Positions 46,608-57,125 of a stretch of 64,000 nucleotides of DNA are shown here, in pieces. This DNA comes from Uloborus plumipes (Eukaryota; Arthropoda; Arachnida; Araneae; Uloboridae). Where the stretch lies: contig JAXGGA010002247.1 of assembly GCA_038373865.1 (NCBI GenBank), forward strand, positions 1 to 64,000, given 5' to 3'. The notes under the pieces were generated by a model. That model was not told the DNA's origin, did not search any database, and saw only the letters and a list, made by a program, of their open reading frames with translations. The stretch's first letter is position 1; each line of letters opens with the position of its first letter. Made by a program: the position numbers and the translations under genes.

Positions 46608-48156
46608 TATTTATTATTCGGAGAACGGAGAACAGTATAACAAAACTTGAGCATAAAAATATGCTATAAAGTTACAAAAAAATCTCACCCAAAGCTAAAC
46701 ACGCTGCACTTTTTGATTCACTTTCAGTTGCTAATTAAAGATGCTGTTTGTTTGACGGGTCTAGCTGACTAAATGACAACCAAAGGGAGTGCAGACTGCA
46801 GGGACTTTGAACTGTCTCCTAGAATATGTGTAATGTCTAGAAAAGTTGGCTGTAGAACAAAAATATACCGGCACAGCGCCGACATAGTGCGTTCTGGTTC
46901 AGTTTTTGACATTTTTTTTCATATCTTGAGCCTTATGCACAAACAGAATGTATCTTCTAAAAGTTATATATAATTTTTTGGGTTCAACTTATGTTATCTA
47001 TACCAACAATTTAAAGCAGTTTCGATAGAAAAAAAAATTACTTCTTTTTCAAATTATTTTTTGAAAATTTCCATTTTTAGCATATATTTTCCAACTTTGA
47101 GCTTCATGCGCGAACCGAAGTAGTCAACTTAGATTTTTTATTTATTTTTCCCAAATTATGGATACCAAACCACAGCTTTTTAGAGGTAATGCGATTTCGA
47201 AATAACAAAAATCGATATTTTCGAAATTTGACATTGTAGGCGATTTTAGCCCAATTTAAGGCTGATGTGCAAACTAAAGATCGTATGTAAAAGCTATAAA
47301 ATATTTTTTTAGATTAAAAATGCACAAAATATTTACAGCTTATGGTATTTTCATTATAAAAAGTTACAGTTTTTTTTTTCTCTTTTCTTTTTGAAAATTT
47401 CCATTTTTAACATATTTTTTCCAACTTTGAGCCTCATGCGCGAACCGAAGACGTCAACTTAGAATTTTTTTCTCATTTTTCCCAAGTTGTAGATACTAAA
47501 CCACAACTTTTGAGAGGTAATGCGATTTCGAAATAAAAAAATCGATTTTTTCGACTCACCCTAATACTTAGTTCTTTTAAAAAATTGATAATATATAAAA
47601 AAAAGTAATAGTTATAATTAAAAAAAATAAATAAAATATTTTAGAAAATAAATTATATTAAAAAATAAATAAATAAATAATATTTAAAAAATAAATAAAT
47701 TATGTTTAAAAAATAGAAAAATAAAAAAAGAGGGATAAAAATGAAAAACACAATAGGGTTGTGAAAAATTTGGGGGGGAATTTGCGCCATTGAGCTTGGG
47801 GAGATGTGCACCCCTGATACAGAGTATGTTAATGCTTTTAAAAATGAGTTTAAGCTTAAGTTTTTGAGCAAATTTAAGTGTTATGTGTCCTTTTATTTTC
47901 TTTAACTGTTCTATAATACCACATTGCTAATCAACTTATAAGTAAAAAAAGCTTTAAACATTAATTAGCAATAAACTTATAAATGTACTATAGTAAAATT
48001 AAAATTAGGAATATTTTTATTTTTATTTTTTTAAATTAGGAATATTTCTTAATATTATGAGGAGGCACATGTGAACTGTTCACATATGACCCTAATGTTA
48101 GGTTCACAAGTTCCCCCATCATCTAACTTAGTACTAGCAAAAAAAAAAAGCTTAAT

Positions 48157-48737
48157 GGCGTTGTTTCTTTCAATGAAAAGTACTACTTCTAGTCACTGAT
48201 ATTGATAGAATAAGACATGACATGTGGCAAGAAAATATTTTCATTTTCCCAACAGTTTATTTTGAATATTTTTTTCTTTCTTAATGTCCTATTGCAAAAC
48301 CAAAGTGAGGTCTCGTGTCACATCACAAATGCAGAAACTTTGGTCTGAAATCAAACCGACGCAGCAGCTATTTTGGATCTCTGGAAACCCTAGTTCCGAA
48401 ACATTCGATCCCGAAATGATGGTTAGTCTATAAAATGGTCTTGCTAGGAGCGTTTTGTAAACTTGTGACTTCAGTCAGTCAGAGTGCAACAGCTACTGAT
48501 CGCCTTTTAAGATTATTTTTTTTTAAGAAACAAAATAAATCAAAATTTAAAAAAAAGTAATTTTCCCAAGGTTTTTGACCGTGCTCTTTATGAAAAAAAA
48601 ATTTTTTTTGAAGAATGGAAAGCTCTTATTGTGCATCTTATCTTTTGTTATTCAGGGGCTTTTTTTTTTTTTTGGTTTTTTTTGCAAGCGAATGGTTGAT
48701 CAAGTCCTAGCATTTTTTTAAACTCCCCCATTCGTAA
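48157..48737. mobile_element. MITE with AATGGGGGAGTTTCC ends, copy 2
   Basis: Opposite orientation to the copy at 27728. The right end AAACTCCCCCATT is intact; the left end AATGGCGTTGTTTC is diverged. AAAGTACTAC and GATATTGATAGAAT align in reverse with 28148-28178. Boundaries are approximate, and no duplication was confirmed. Confidence 0.55.
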
Positions 48738-48869
48738 AAAAATACTAAACATTGTTATGAATTACTTGAATATATCCAACAGTCTACAATGATTAAGTTT
48801 AGCTTATTGGTTAGTTTAAACTGTATTCTCACGTGAAAAAAAGTGTCAAGAGAAAAGAGATTATGTATA

Positions 48870-49452
48870 CAGGGTTATTATAAATGATGGACCCCTTTTT
48901 AAAAATTCATATTTATTAAAGTTTTCAACGAAAATTAACATTCTTTATATCAACGGAAAGAGGAGATTTGAAATTTTTTTTCATATATAATCATAAATGT
49001 TCAATGTGTCCACCGCGTGCTGTACGGCAAACATGACTTCCTGTGACACAGGCGGTCTTCCTCTGCTTTTCCTTTTACAAACACTACCAGTCTTTTGAAA
49101 CTGCTTAAACCAACGGCTTATGCTTTTTTTAGTTGGGGCTTTAATTCCAAATTTGGCTAGAAATACCCGCTGCACTAAAATTTGTGACGCAGATTTTACA
49201 AACTGAAGAACGCAGAAAACCTTTTGGTCTACGGTCGCCATTTTCTTCAGCTGCGCCAGTAAATCAAATTATAATCTAATCCGGTGCAAACTCTACTGGT
49301 GCGCCCTCTTTTTGCAGCTTCAGAAAAAAATTTTGCACTAAAAAAAAATTTGAAATTTCATCTTTCCATTGCAATAAAGATTGTTCATTTCGGATTTGTA
49401 CTTTAATAAATATGAATTTTTAAAAAGGGGTCCATCATTTAGAATAACCCTG
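48870..49452 (-). mobile_element. Internally deleted mariner element
   Basis: 583 bp with inverted ends CAGGGTTATTATAAATGATG and CATTTAGAATAACCCTG, extended inward by GGACCCCTTTTTAAAAATTC in both. TA flanks both sides (48868-48869, 49453-49454). It keeps only the N-terminal part of a transposase on the minus strand. Confidence 0.85.
48981..49241 (-). pseudogene. Mariner-type transposase N-terminus (helix-turn-helix)
   Basis: 86 codons: MATVDQKVFCVLQFVKSASQ, FGIKAPTKKSISRWFKQF, QKTGSVCKRKSRGRPPVS and QEVMFAVQHAVDTLN. The first helix-turn-helix region, of the DUF4817-like type (MAT.EQK.FCVLQF..), is complete up to the GRPPVS linker. The second DNA-binding region and the whole DDE catalytic domain are absent, so it cannot transpose. 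It could in principle still bind termini. Confidence 0.8.
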
Positions 49453-49727
49453 TATTACTGTCTAATATCTTATAGTGCTACCTTCCTCAAATTTGCGCAT
49501 GCCTGATGTCTCTTCTGATTTTCCTAAAATAGGGGGGAAATGCGAAGTAAAATTCAACCAGTAAGTAATAAGCAAGTAAAAACTGAAATCATCGGGAAGG
49601 GCACCTCTTAACTTATAACCCCCTTTTTTTTAATGGAAGTTGAGCTGAGGCGCTGAGTTCAAAAACGGACAGTACCTGATAAAACAGAGCTGTCACCACA
49701 GAATCGCAAAAGGGTTCATTGTTATAA

Positions 49728-50318
49728 GTGGCATTTCACGGGTATTTGTGACATAGGGGTGTCCGAAACAAAACTTTTTAAAAGTTTAAAATTTTTATAT
49801 ATATTGAAAAAGTACATTCTAAACTATATGAATATCATATTGTTTTCATTGTTCACTTTATATTATGTTTGTAATTGCACTCAAATTATTGAAAATGCAA
49901 TTTTCACTGTTACGGACTCTACATTGAATTTTTCTTTAAATCTGGCTTAAACCGATTTCTAAGACAAAACTTGTACTTGAGACAGATAAAGTAAAGGCTC
50001 ACCTCTAATATAGCTAACAATTTCAATCAAAAAGTGCGTTCTATAAAAAATGATGGATTGTGAAAATGATGACTGTAGAGTCCGTAACAATAATTGGAAT
50101 AAAAGTTTAGTTTTTAAAGAAAAATTCAATGTAAAGTCCGTAACAGTGAAAATTGCATTTTCAATGTTCTGAGTACAATTACAAACATAATATAAAGTGA
50201 ACTATGAAATATACTTCATATACTTTAGAATGCACTTTTTCAATATATATAAAAAATTTTAACTTTAAAAAAGCTTTGTTACGGACACCCCTATGTCACA
50301 AATACCGTGAAATGACCC
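49728..50318. mobile_element. Foldback element of the GGGNNATTYCA group
   Basis: 591 bp. The right end read inward is GGGTCATTTCACGGTATTTG; the left is GTGGCATTTCACGGGTATTT. A perfect 4-bp duplication ATAA lies at 49724-49727 and 50319-50322. The arms are over 200 bp, sharing GACATAGGGGTGTCCG, TATATATTGAAAAAGT and CACTGTTACGGACT blocks, so a transcript would fold into a long hairpin. Non-coding; the 63-codon ORF inside is a by-product. Confidence 0.85.
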
Positions 50319-50322
50319 ATAA

Positions 50323-51549
50323 ACGTTTTGCAAAGAAGAATTGATACTGCTATCACTTGATAGTTTTTTACTTCACGTTATCGTAGTAAAACATACCATG
50401 TTTCCATTTAGCTCCCTTTTCCCTCCATATAAACATGTTAAATCAATTTTTAGAGTAAGTATAACTTATTTTTGGATAAGAGGCAGTACAAGAGTATTTT
50501 TTTTCCTACTTGAAAAAGAAGCTAGTTGATTCCAAAACCTTTTTACACTTTAAGAAATCTGTTGATAATGGCTCATGTAATCGAGCTGAGATTACCGCAT
50601 TTCTGCATCACAACTTTTTCTCCGAATTAAATAACTCGAATGGCAGGAATGTGATAAAAGTTCAACAAGTATGGATGAAAAAAAAACACTTTTGAGAAGC
50701 AAACTGCTTTTAATTAATTATCTTCTTAAAATTACTCTTAAAAAGAAACACAAACAAAAAAAATACTTTCAGCAAGAAAATAGATCCGGTGAGAAATCTA
50801 TAATTAAGCGAGAAATCTCAAAACAGATTTAATTACTTTATCGGCAGCGGGGAAATTGCATTCTTGTTGAAATTCTTTCACTAATCGGCGAAAGTGATGT
50901 CTGATTGAAACGCCGTTTCGAAATAAATTAGCTTCCATTAAAAGAAGATTCGGAGATCTCCTAAGGAGTCGTGTTTCCTTTTCTGGGAAATGTTCTCCCA
51001 TTTCTCATTAGCAATACCAGTAACTAAAAGAGAGTTGTTTCCTTTTTACAGATGATGCAAGTTGCATATTCGCATATTAACAAAACAATCTTCGGCAACA
51101 TTGCAACAAACAGGCTACAGTAAAATGTGAACCCGCAACAACAAGGTTAAATAAAATTTGTACCTCAAAACCAGACTATATTTGGTTGCTTTTAAATCGG
51201 CGTATCAATTTTTAAAATTCTGCATCGTCTCCATCAAAACCACACGAAAGACAAGTGTACTCTTTTTCAATACGCTTTTATTAGTTTCACATGTGGGTTT
51301 GTATGTATGTATATGTAACTCTGAATAAAAGATAAAATTCACGTTCCTTACAAATATAACAGTAATATATTAAATACTATTAGAAAAACTAAAGGCTCAA
51401 TTATATTACATGTTAATTTATTTTAAGTTCATATAAACTAAGAGAGAGAGCGAATATTCAGTAGTTTTGAAAATCAAGGGGAAATCAGTTAGAGCATCAT
51501 AAAATATAGTTAAAAAGCGTATTTTTTTGGTTTTTAAACTATAATTTAA
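50323..51549. other. No gene recognised
   Basis: AT-rich. The segment GTACCTCAAAACCAGACTA at 51163-51181 resembles the arm of the hairpin at 56273 (GTACCTCAGAACCAGACTAA), so a decayed relative may lie there. Nothing else was seen. Confidence 0.4.
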
Positions 51550-51850
51550 GGGGCCGTGGTGGCCCAATCGGTACGGCATCGGACTCGTGTCCGGAGGGAC
51601 CCGGTTCGATCCCAGCCGATTAAAGATTCACCGTCTTGATTAATGGTGGCTGGGAGGCGTTAAAAATGTCGTGGTCACAAAGTCCTCCAAGTGAATTGAT
51701 ACCTCTGGGGGTGCTCGGCCTTGGGTTTGCTCGACCCTAGGTTCTGGTTCAAAATTAAGATCAGAGCACTCTTCAGGGCCCTATCCCGGTTAAACCACGA
51801 AGCTGTGGTAGGTACGGGGGACCTGGAGTGTGAAATGAAATGAAATGAAA
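51550..51850 (+). mobile_element. tRNA-derived SINE
   Basis: About 300 bp. The head resembles a tRNA with RNA polymerase III boxes: A box TGGCCCAATCGG (51560-51571) and B box GGTTCGATCCC (51603-51613). It ends in a (TGAAA)n tail and is flanked by near-identical ACTATAATTTA / ACTATAAATTA, a likely target-site duplication. The 3' part shares CCGGTTAAACC and GGTAGGTACGG with the LINE 3' UTR. It is transcribed by polymerase III and depends on a LINE for movement. Confidence 0.88.
51787..51818 (+). other. SINE 3' stem-loop matching the LINE tail
   Basis: CCGGTTAA, then the stem-loop ACCAC-GAAGCT-GTGGT, then AGGTACGG. Compared with the LINE (ACCCT/AGGGT), two stem positions differ on both strands and pairing is kept. 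Confidence 0.7.
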
Positions 51851-52268
51851 CTATAAATTATTTTTCAGTGTTGTTGAGGCATTTCATTTATTTTATGTTT
51901 ATCGAATTAGGCTTACACTTTTATTTATGTCCTCTTTTTTCAGTTATTTCTAAACGTTTTTTAACAAATCTAGTGCTAAATATTTTGCTTTCGCAAGACC
52001 TGCCATCATGAGTGTCCGTTGTGTTAATAGTTTAAAAAGTATTGTACTAACGTGGATTAAATAATAGCTCACGCACAAAACGATTTAAAATCGTTTGCAT
52101 TTAACCATTGTTGCAAAAGCTAAGTGGGAAAAAGGTCCACACCGCCGTAATTATGACAACCATAAGGGAAAAGCGCGGAGAGTGGAAAATTAACATTTCT
52201 TACATCCACCTCCTCTCATTACAAAGGGTATAACGAAGTCACATTCTACTTTGCGGTAAAGTGCAGAA

Positions 52269-52504
52269 GGGCTATTCCACGAAAATGCCACCATTTTGTC
52301 CCGCACATGACGCTCATATATTTCATTAAAAAGTAGTCATTTAAAATGGTGATGAACAAAGTGTTTATCTAATAAGTGTCACGCCTGTTTTTGATTTCAT
52401 AACTAAGAAAATTTCATTCATTACCCTTTAGAATCACCCCCTTTTTAATGAAATACATGAGTGTCACGTACGGGACAAGATGGCGGCTTTTTGTGGAATG
52501 TCCC
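52269..52504. mobile_element. MITE of the GGGNNATTYCA group
   Basis: 236 bp with about 65-bp arms: GGGCTATTCCACGAAAATGC on the left and, in reverse, GGGACATTCCACAAAAAGCC on the right. The arms also share TTTGTCCCG and ATTTCATTAAAAAG. Perfect 4-bp duplication AGAA at 52265-52268 and 52505-52508. Non-coding. Confidence 0.85.
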
Positions 52505-53171
52505 AGAAACATTTGTCTATACTACAATGCAAAGTTTCTTGACACTGGCGTCATGACGTCAGCGTTACGTCAGCCAATGAAAAACGAGCTAGATAAGACG
52601 TCACAGCCTACTTGGCGAATTACATGAGATCCTTAACTGCTTGTGAGCTCTTATTGGCTCCGCGCGTAGTGACGTTTATTGTCAACTTAAGTTGCTGTGA
52701 AGTATAGTACATAGATAAGGTTACGACAAGAATTTTTTTTTTTTTTTTGTAAAATCTGGTAAACAATTGGGAAGGATTTTGGTTTTTTTTGGAAAATTAC
52801 ATTCTTATGGTTATATGCAGAATAGAACTCTACGTATGATGCAGTAATATTCCGAAAACCGCCATTTTTGGACTTACGTTAGTTTGACACTGAGGTGTAG
52901 AAATTTCAAGTTGTAATAAATACGCTTACAGAGAGAGAGAGAGACAGAGAGGCAGGTTTACTGGCCCAAAAATCATCCCCGTTTGAGTACAATGCAGTTT
53001 TATCAATTCAATAAAATTTAGTTTTTCCTGTAATTCTCAGAAAAATCTTTTTTGAAAAAAGATTAATCAGCTTGTTCCACTGTTCGGGAATGCATTGGTC
53101 CTGCTTAGTAAGTAATGCTTCATATTGTTAGCGACATTTTCATTTTGTATCAATTAGAAACTGTAAGTGCA

Positions 53172-53369
53172 ATAAATTGCAACTAGTTGCTTTAATCATT
53201 TAATCAGTTTCTCTGCAAGCATTTTTACTAGTAGAAGTTCTAAAAATGGAGCAAAGAAAGTTGTTAGGAAAGTAGTTAGATTAAGTAAGCAGAATAAATT
53301 GCTACGAGCTGCTTTAAAATTAATCAGAGTCTTTGTGAAAAAATTTTACTAGTAGAAGTTCTAACCATG
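53172..53369. repeat. 77-bp direct repeat pair
   Basis: AATAAATTGCAACTAGTTGC at 53172 recurs as AATAAATTGCTACGAGCTGC at 53293; both units end with TTTTACTAGTAGAAGTTCTA. The units are 121 bp apart with about 80% identity. It looks like a local duplication. Confidence 0.6.
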
Positions 53370-53435
53370 AAACTACAAAAGTTACTACTATATACAATCC
53401 ACCGCTAGCTCATTTCTATCATCCACAGTCTCATG

Positions 53436-53597
53436 CCTGTCATTGAGGGTGTCGGGGGGGGGCTGTTAATTGCTCCCCCCCCCCTTCCCCCGGCTTTAAA
53501 AAATCAATGTATTTACATATAAACAGGCGTGGTTTTTGAAGTTTTACGATGAAATTGCATTGTGTTTGCACCCTTTGATCCACCCTCCTGGAAATAC
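53436..53597. mobile_element. hAT-type MITE, copy C (decayed)
   Basis: Shares with the copies at 10195 and 22261 the G-run/C-run start, ATCAATGTATTTACATATAA, the GGCGTGGTTTTTGA block and GCATTGTGTTTGCACCCTTT. The ends are degenerate (CTGTCATTGAGGG left, CCTCCTGGAAATACG right), so boundaries and duplication are uncertain. Confidence 0.6.
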
Positions 53598-53599
53598 GC

Positions 53600-54995
53600 G
53601 TTTGCAGAGACTGCAGTTCCGTCCTCATTAGGACTCATAAGTCTGCTCTGACTTAGATAGTAACCGAGATAGAAGCTGAAATCATATTACAGTTATTAAG
53701 AGGGCGAATAAAAAAAAGCTGGTAGCGAACGTAAAATTAGAATACCAGCGATAGTTCAAAGCAAAGGTGATGATTAAGCTAGTAGATTTAAGGGGAAAGC
53801 TTTTTTGGGTATTAATTAGTAAGTTATCACCTCAAAGCTAAGGCTAAGGCAGAAATATAGGCAGGCATCTTTTGTAACTTGTATATGGTCCAGCCACAAT
53901 GAGTCTATTATTAGGCATCGATACCAACGTTAGAGAAATTACAATAGATCGAATAAAAATGTAAACCTTTTTTTTCCCGCAGCAAAACATTTTACCAGGA
54001 TCTACTTTGAAATTAATTTAAGGCTCGTAACTCATAAATGAGTTAGAAAAAGAGTTAATAATAGTCATAAACGAGGACATTGATCATCAAATTTTGATTC
54101 CGTTTTGAAGTAAATAACTTCCTTTTTGAAAAAAATATGGTGTACTCTTATTAAAGTAACCATTCAACTAAAATTGATCCATTACCTTTCTACTCTATGA
54201 GGAAAACCAACTTATTATACAAAGGAAGAGCACACATCCATGGAGAAAAGGAAGCTACAGTTACAGTGATTCTATATTTCTTTGCTTTTCGGTTGGAATT
54301 CCTATTACGAAAGGAGGAGGATTTCCTTCATCTTCTCCCCGCTCGGTTACCCTATTTCAGATCAAGAATTTTAGTTTGATTTGTTATTTTAATCTTCTCT
54401 TTTCAAACTGATTTATGCAAATGGAAATCAGTATTTCAGTGTTATCCCGGAAGATATTTTATTTTGGTTCTCCCGTTTTCTTTCCGTTTGATTTAATTTT
54501 TGGAATTGGAGAACGTATCTCAACAAAGTGTGCATAAACAACTGGAAAAATATTTTTCCTATCCGTTTTCTGAAGAAACTTTTTTTTTTATGTAGCTACG
54601 TTTATCAAGTAAAGCAACATGACAGATATCAGATTGTTTTCAAAACTTAATTTGTATGCCTATTTTAGTTTTTCTGTTCAATAAATATTTTAGTTATTAA
54701 CTGTTTCTCAGTGAACTATTAGAAAATAAGTTAAAAAATGTTTTCAGAATAAGAGAGAAATATTTCTTTATTTCTAGGTGCATTAAAGAGTTTCTGATGT
54801 TATTAGAAATAAATCTTTGTAATAAAATATTAAGAGAAAAGACAAAAACTTTCAAGTTAAAAGAGCTCTAACGTGTATGCTGGATCGTATTCGTTATTCA
54901 GGCTAACTAATTCATATAGGTTTGAGCAAAAAATTTATGTCTGGAAAGGTCTACTACTGGTACCCACGTCCAATATTGATATATATATATATATA
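53600..54995. other. No gene recognised
   Basis: AT-rich with poly-T runs. The ORF at 54197-54379 lacks recognisable motifs. Confidence 0.35.
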
Positions 54996-55398
54996 TCGAT
55001 ATATATATTTGCATGTTTGTGCCTTATAAAAATCCAGTTTTCGTCAGATTTTTATGAAATTTGGCAAAGAAGTTCTTTGATGCAATAGAATTCACATAGG
55101 CGGGTTTTGAAATTCTTTAAAAATCCAAAAAGCTCAAAATTCAAATTTTTGGTCTCAAAATGGCCATTTTTTTTTTTTCAATTTTGAATAGATAGTCATA
55201 GAGATAAGCCTTTAAGCATACAACTTGATAAAATTTAATGCATTTAAATATGAGTATTTTCCAACAAAGATTACCATTAACAAGGAATTATCAATTTAAG
55301 ACTCACCTATTTCATTTTAGCATGAAATAAGTTAAAAACAAATATTACTAGCTATGTTGTAGTGATAAGCACCCGGGCAATACCGGATAATAAGCTAG
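54996..55398 (+). mobile_element. Small non-autonomous Helitron
   Basis: About 403 bp. The 5' end TCGATATATATATTTGCATG follows an A. The 3' end has the hairpin CCGG-GCAATA-CCGG followed by about ten bases and CTAG before a T. This matches the Helitron signature (5' TC, 3' hairpin then CTAG, A/T target, no duplication). Non-coding; it resembles other short arthropod Helitrons. Confidence 0.6.
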
Positions 55399-56008
55399 TT
55401 TAGAAATAAATATTGATTCAAATTTCTTGTCCAAGCTGTTTTTGATTTTAAACCTGACTTTGGAAGCAAATTTAATTTTCAGTGACTTTGAACAATAAGA
55501 TTATACATTAAAACTTCAATACATATACCTTTCATTGTGACAGGAACGACATAAAACGAAAACACTCTTCGTTACTTAATTCAGAATATTTGGTAACAAA
55601 GTAAAGCAATCGTATATTCTAGGCCATGATGGCATTAGTTCTGGTAGTAAAAACTGTTTTATTTCCGCTCAATTTCTATCAAGCAGCATGTATTCCTATC
55701 CTAGCGACTCCTTCTTTTTTACCGTTATTACAAGAAATAGTGCAACAATGGACAAAATAGGACAAAAAATATCACCCATATTTATATGTCTAAACTTTCT
55801 AAATTGTGAGAAGGATCTGAAACAAACTGTAATTTTAATTTAAAATATTTTTCATTAATTTTTGACGCTTTACACTTTGATGTTATTTGAAGAAAAAGAA
55901 AAGTAATCCCATCACATAAAGGTTCAAAAGAGCAGCTTGAGACTTTATCCAAACATTAGTAGATAAATTGACAATATTGCGTAAACTATAAAACACCTAG
56001 ATTGTCCA

Positions 56009-56249
56009 CACTGCGAAAAACAAAGATGATTTTACAGTATTAAACTGGTAGCAGAGGCTCCAGTTTAAAGCTGTAAAATGCACTGAAATAAACTGCAAAA
56101 CTAGCAATTTTTAGTTTATTACCAAAAATAAACAATTTTACAGTTTATTACTGAAAATAAGCAATTTTACTACTTATTACTGTACAATAAGCTACATTAC
56201 AATGTAAAAACATCTGTTTTCATTCTGATAGGTACTGCTGTGCAGCGTG
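56009..56249. mobile_element. MITE with CACTG ends, copy 2 (decayed)
   Basis: Starts CACTGCGAAAAACAAAG. It contains TTTACAGTATTAAACTGG, GCAGAGGCTCCAGTTTAAA and TTTACAGTTTATTACTG units, in the opposite orientation to most of the copy at 61717. The right end near TGTGCAGCGTG is diverged. Confidence 0.55.
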
Positions 56250-56272
56250 ATTTATATTGGAGTAACTTTTCA

Positions 56273-56420
56273 ATTCTGTACCTCAGAACCAGACTAACGT
56301 AAGTCCATTTTCGTCATTTTTCAGTAGAGGGGAAAAACGATGTATTCGACAATCGTTTTTCCCCTCTACCGAAAAATGACGAAAATGGACTTACGTTAGT
56401 CTGGTTCTGAGGTACAGAAT
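56273..56420. repeat. Near-perfect hairpin, 69-bp arms, 10-base loop
   Basis: Arms 56273-56341 and 56352-56420 pair with a single mismatch; they contain GTACCTCAGAACCAGACTAA and CATTTTCGTCATTTTTC. The loop is GTATTCGACA. A transcript would form a long, almost perfect stem, as in precursors of small RNAs or hairpin siRNAs. No duplication was identified at its edges. Confidence 0.9.
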
Positions 56421-57125
56421 TATACTCTATTTATAATTAGAGTTTAATTGAAACGCGTTTTAACCAACACTTTAAAAAGTCCGCTTACATCCTTTCGCTT
56501 CTCACTGATTTTATTTAAATATTTTAAATAAGATTTTAACTACTGAAACAGGAAACGCGAAACTAAATCACTCAAGCTCATTTATGATCAAGTTTCTGAA
56601 AAAATAATATCTTTTAAAGTTAGCTCAGTTTATTACAATTTTTGTAATTTGTATCCACATTAAAAATGCATTTTTGTTTTCAACATTTAATCATGTTTCT
56701 GTTGCTTATATCACTTGCGGGTCCTGTGCCCATTTCGTTAAGCAAGCTGAAATTAAACTATATAGGCATCTTAAAAAATGCTGTCCCTTGTGAGAACAAG
56801 GGACCGACCTCGGCCTCCACGGATAGATGGTAGCATCTATCTATCTATTAGGGGTGCGACATCGAAGGCAAAACATTGATGTTTCAAGACATCGATGTTT
56901 CGAAACTAAGACATCGATGGTATTGATACATCGACCATAAAACATCGATGTTTTCAAATATCGATGTTTTCAAACATCGATGTTTCAAAACATCGATCGT
57001 TTTTCATAAATTACTTACATATTTAAATGTACAGTAATACACATTGCGCCTCTTTATATCACTCAATTAGATTTTTCTTTTGTTTCCTGCAAAACATCAA
57101 CCGTATGATATCGATGTCAATTATA

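Larger units (their letters stand above)
34523..47563. mobile_element. 13 kb long-TIR element (hAT-like), second layer
   Basis: Both ends read TAGGGTGAGTCGAAAAAATC inward and are flanked by the perfect 8-bp duplication ATACTTAG (34515-34522, 47564-47571). The inverted arms are about 1.18 kb (34523 to about 35704; 47563 back to about 46414). Each arm contains two direct copies of a roughly 150-bp unit with ATCGCATTACCTCTCAAAA and GAGGCTCAAAGTTGGAAAA (left arm 34558 and 34888), plus a partial third. Each arm also includes a start-proximal piece of a gene facing inward. Duplication length and the TAGGG terminus fit hAT, though arms this long are unusual for hAT. A LINE occupies the centre. Confidence 0.85.
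34256..47816. mobile_element. hAT-type MITE, outermost layer of the nest
   Basis: Its own DNA is 34256-34514 plus 47572-47816, about 0.5 kb. Left end CGGGGGTGACC and right end GTGCACCCCTG are inverted. ATGGCGCAA with an adjacent G run occurs inside both ends. The perfect 8-bp duplication ATACAGAG is at 34248-34255 and 47817-47824. It was split by the 13 kb element and is therefore the oldest insertion in this nest. The interior near the insertion point is TTATTTAAATT-type simple sequence. Confidence 0.8.
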
